Position numbers and translations under genes: made by a program. A stretch of DNA of 64,000 nt from contig NZ_AP022870.1 in the NCBI RefSeq assembly GCF_011764545.1, forward strand, positions 558,001 to 622,000. The letters are read 5' to 3'. Below are positions 63,282 through 64,000 of this stretch, piece after piece. Below the pieces are notes generated by a model. That model was not told where the DNA came from. It saw nothing but the letters and a program-made list of their open reading frames with translations, and searched no databases. Position 1 is the stretch's first letter; each line of letters starts with the position of its first letter. This stretch comes from Phytohabitans flavus (lineage in GTDB: Bacteria; Actinomycetota; Actinomycetes; Mycobacteriales; Micromonosporaceae).

Positions 63282-64000
63282 GTGAGCGTCACGGACACAC
63301 CCCTCGCGCCGGCCCCTGAGGCCGGCGCCGTCATGACCGAGGAAGAGCTGCGGGACCAGGCCATCGAGGTGCTGGACGCCAACTGGGAGCGGGACCACTC
63401 GGTGCCGTCGCGGGCCTTGTACCCGCACCAGTGGAGCTGGGACTCCGCGTTCACCGCCATCGGCCTCGCCCACCACCGGCCGGAGCGGGCCTGGCGCGAC
63501 CTGCGCAGCCTGTTCTCCGCCCAGTGGTACGACGGGCGGGTACCGCACATCGTCTTCGACCCGGACGTGTCCGAGCGCGACTACTTCCCGGGTCCCGCAT
63601 TCTGGGATGCGCCCGCGTCACCCGGGCGCCTGGGCGGGCTCACGACGGGCATCGTGCAGCCGCCGGTACATCCGGTCGCCGCCCGCGAGATCTTTCTGAA
63701 CTGCCTGGACCGCGACGCCGCCCGGCTGGAGTTGGAGTGGCTGTACCCGCGGCTGGTGAAACAGCAGACGTACCTCTGCGAGGGTCGTGACGTGGGCGGC
63801 GACGGGCTGGTCAGCATCGTGCACCCGTGGGAGTCGGGCCTGGACAACAGCCCGTGCTGGGACGGCGCGCTAGAGGCCGTACCCGTCGACCTGTCGCTGC
63901 TGCGCCGCCACCGCCGCCAGGACACGAAGCGGGCGGTCCACGCGCACCGACCCACGGACACCGACTACGCGCGGTACATCCTGCTCGCCGCCAACTACCG
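63282..64000 (+). CDS. GH63-like glucosylglycerate/mannosylglycerate hydrolase, N-terminal part
   Basis: Runs off the right edge. The GTG at 63282 (after GGATGG) opens a frame that stays open for 239 codons. An N-terminal helical (alpha/alpha)6-barrel beginning is recognisable: LYPHQWSWDSAFTAIGLAHH with the catalytic-type WDS motif, then IVFDPDVSERDYFPGP, TTGIVQPPVHPVAAREI and VHPWESGLDNSPCWDGAL. These motifs match glucosylglycerate/mannosylglycerate hydrolases, which break down compatible solutes after stress. The second catalytic residue should lie beyond the window. Confidence 0.82.
   Translation, partial: MSVTDTPLAPAPEAGAVMTEEELRDQAIEVLDANWERDHSVPSRALYPHQWSWDSAFTAIGLAHHRPERAWRDLRSLFSAQWYDGRVPHIVFDPDVSERDYFPGPAFWDAPASPGRLGGLTTGIVQPPVHPVAAREIFLNCLDRDAARLELEWLYPRLVKQQTYLCEGRDVGGDGLVSIVHPWESGLDNSPCWDGALEAVPVDLSLLRRHRRQDTKRAVHAHRPTDTDYARYILLAANY

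Noticed and set aside
1..64000. CRISPR arrays, tRNA or rRNA genes, transposase genes
   Set aside because: Intergenic gaps were read on both strands; no regularly spaced repeats, cloverleaf-like segments or transposase motifs were found.

Overview
This 64 kb window is very GC-rich and almost entirely coding. It has many GTG starts, ATGA/GTGA/TGATG coupled genes, an F420-type PPOX protein, an Eis acetyltransferase, DUF222/HNH (13E12-type) genes, an LPXTG protein and DUF3618/DUF4235 proteins. Together these point to an actinobacterial chromosome, most likely Micromonosporaceae-like. The family assignment is inference.

Layout. 0-4 kb (minus): typA followed by translationally coupled genes for a class-A beta-lactamase-like serine hydrolase, a dipeptide epimerase and the start of an NlpC/P60 murein peptidase, which reads as a cell-wall peptide recycling cassette. 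4-11 kb: a DedA-PAP2 membrane fusion, a transglycosylase lipoprotein, a broken DUF222/HNH gene, an APH(6)-like kinase, a thioredoxin lipoprotein with CcdA, and Eis. 11-20.4 kb (plus): a PAP2_3 membrane enzyme and then a tightly coupled myo-inositol catabolic operon (iolE-iolC-aldolase-iolB-iolD-iolG-gntR-second Gfo/Idh/MocA dehydrogenase). 20.4-22.2 kb: an element with 72-bp inverted repeats and an intact DUF222/HNH paralogue. 22.3-27.8 kb: a 1146-residue cyclase-like/AAA/TPR regulator divergent from a 50-residue repeat peptide, then an LPXTG surface protein. 27.8-30.5 kb: a coxD/coxE/coxG-like trio without CO dehydrogenase genes. 30.5-32.1 kb: small orphan genes.

32.1-48.7 kb is an aerobic (cobG-type) cobalamin region: cbtBA cobalt uptake under a cobalamin riboswitch, a ChlI/ChlD-type chelatase subunit, cobO, cobB, a 59-residue orphan protein, cobN under a second riboswitch, cobG-cobH-cobIJ, convergent cobK, and cobL-cobM with a PPOX gene. 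It covers most steps from precorrin-2 to adenosylated cobyrinate diamide; late nucleotide-loop genes are absent here. 48.7-64 kb is mixed: RecQ, a MarR regulator, a GH3 NagZ-like enzyme, MscS, a small-membrane-protein trio, a cold-shock protein, an aldo/keto reductase, a methyltransferase with adenosine deaminase, a two-component system and the start of a GH63-like glucosylglycerate hydrolase.

A pervasive feature is that at least eleven one-base frameshifts, all fitting contraction of a G or C homopolymer by one base, break otherwise well-conserved genes. A twelfth frameshift, in the first HNH gene, is less clear. In one place a single inserted base restores the ends of two convergent genes at once. 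I read most of these as sequencing/assembly errors, and I annotate the affected genes as single CDSs with the shift noted.

No tRNA, rRNA, CRISPR array, prophage or recognisable transposase was seen.
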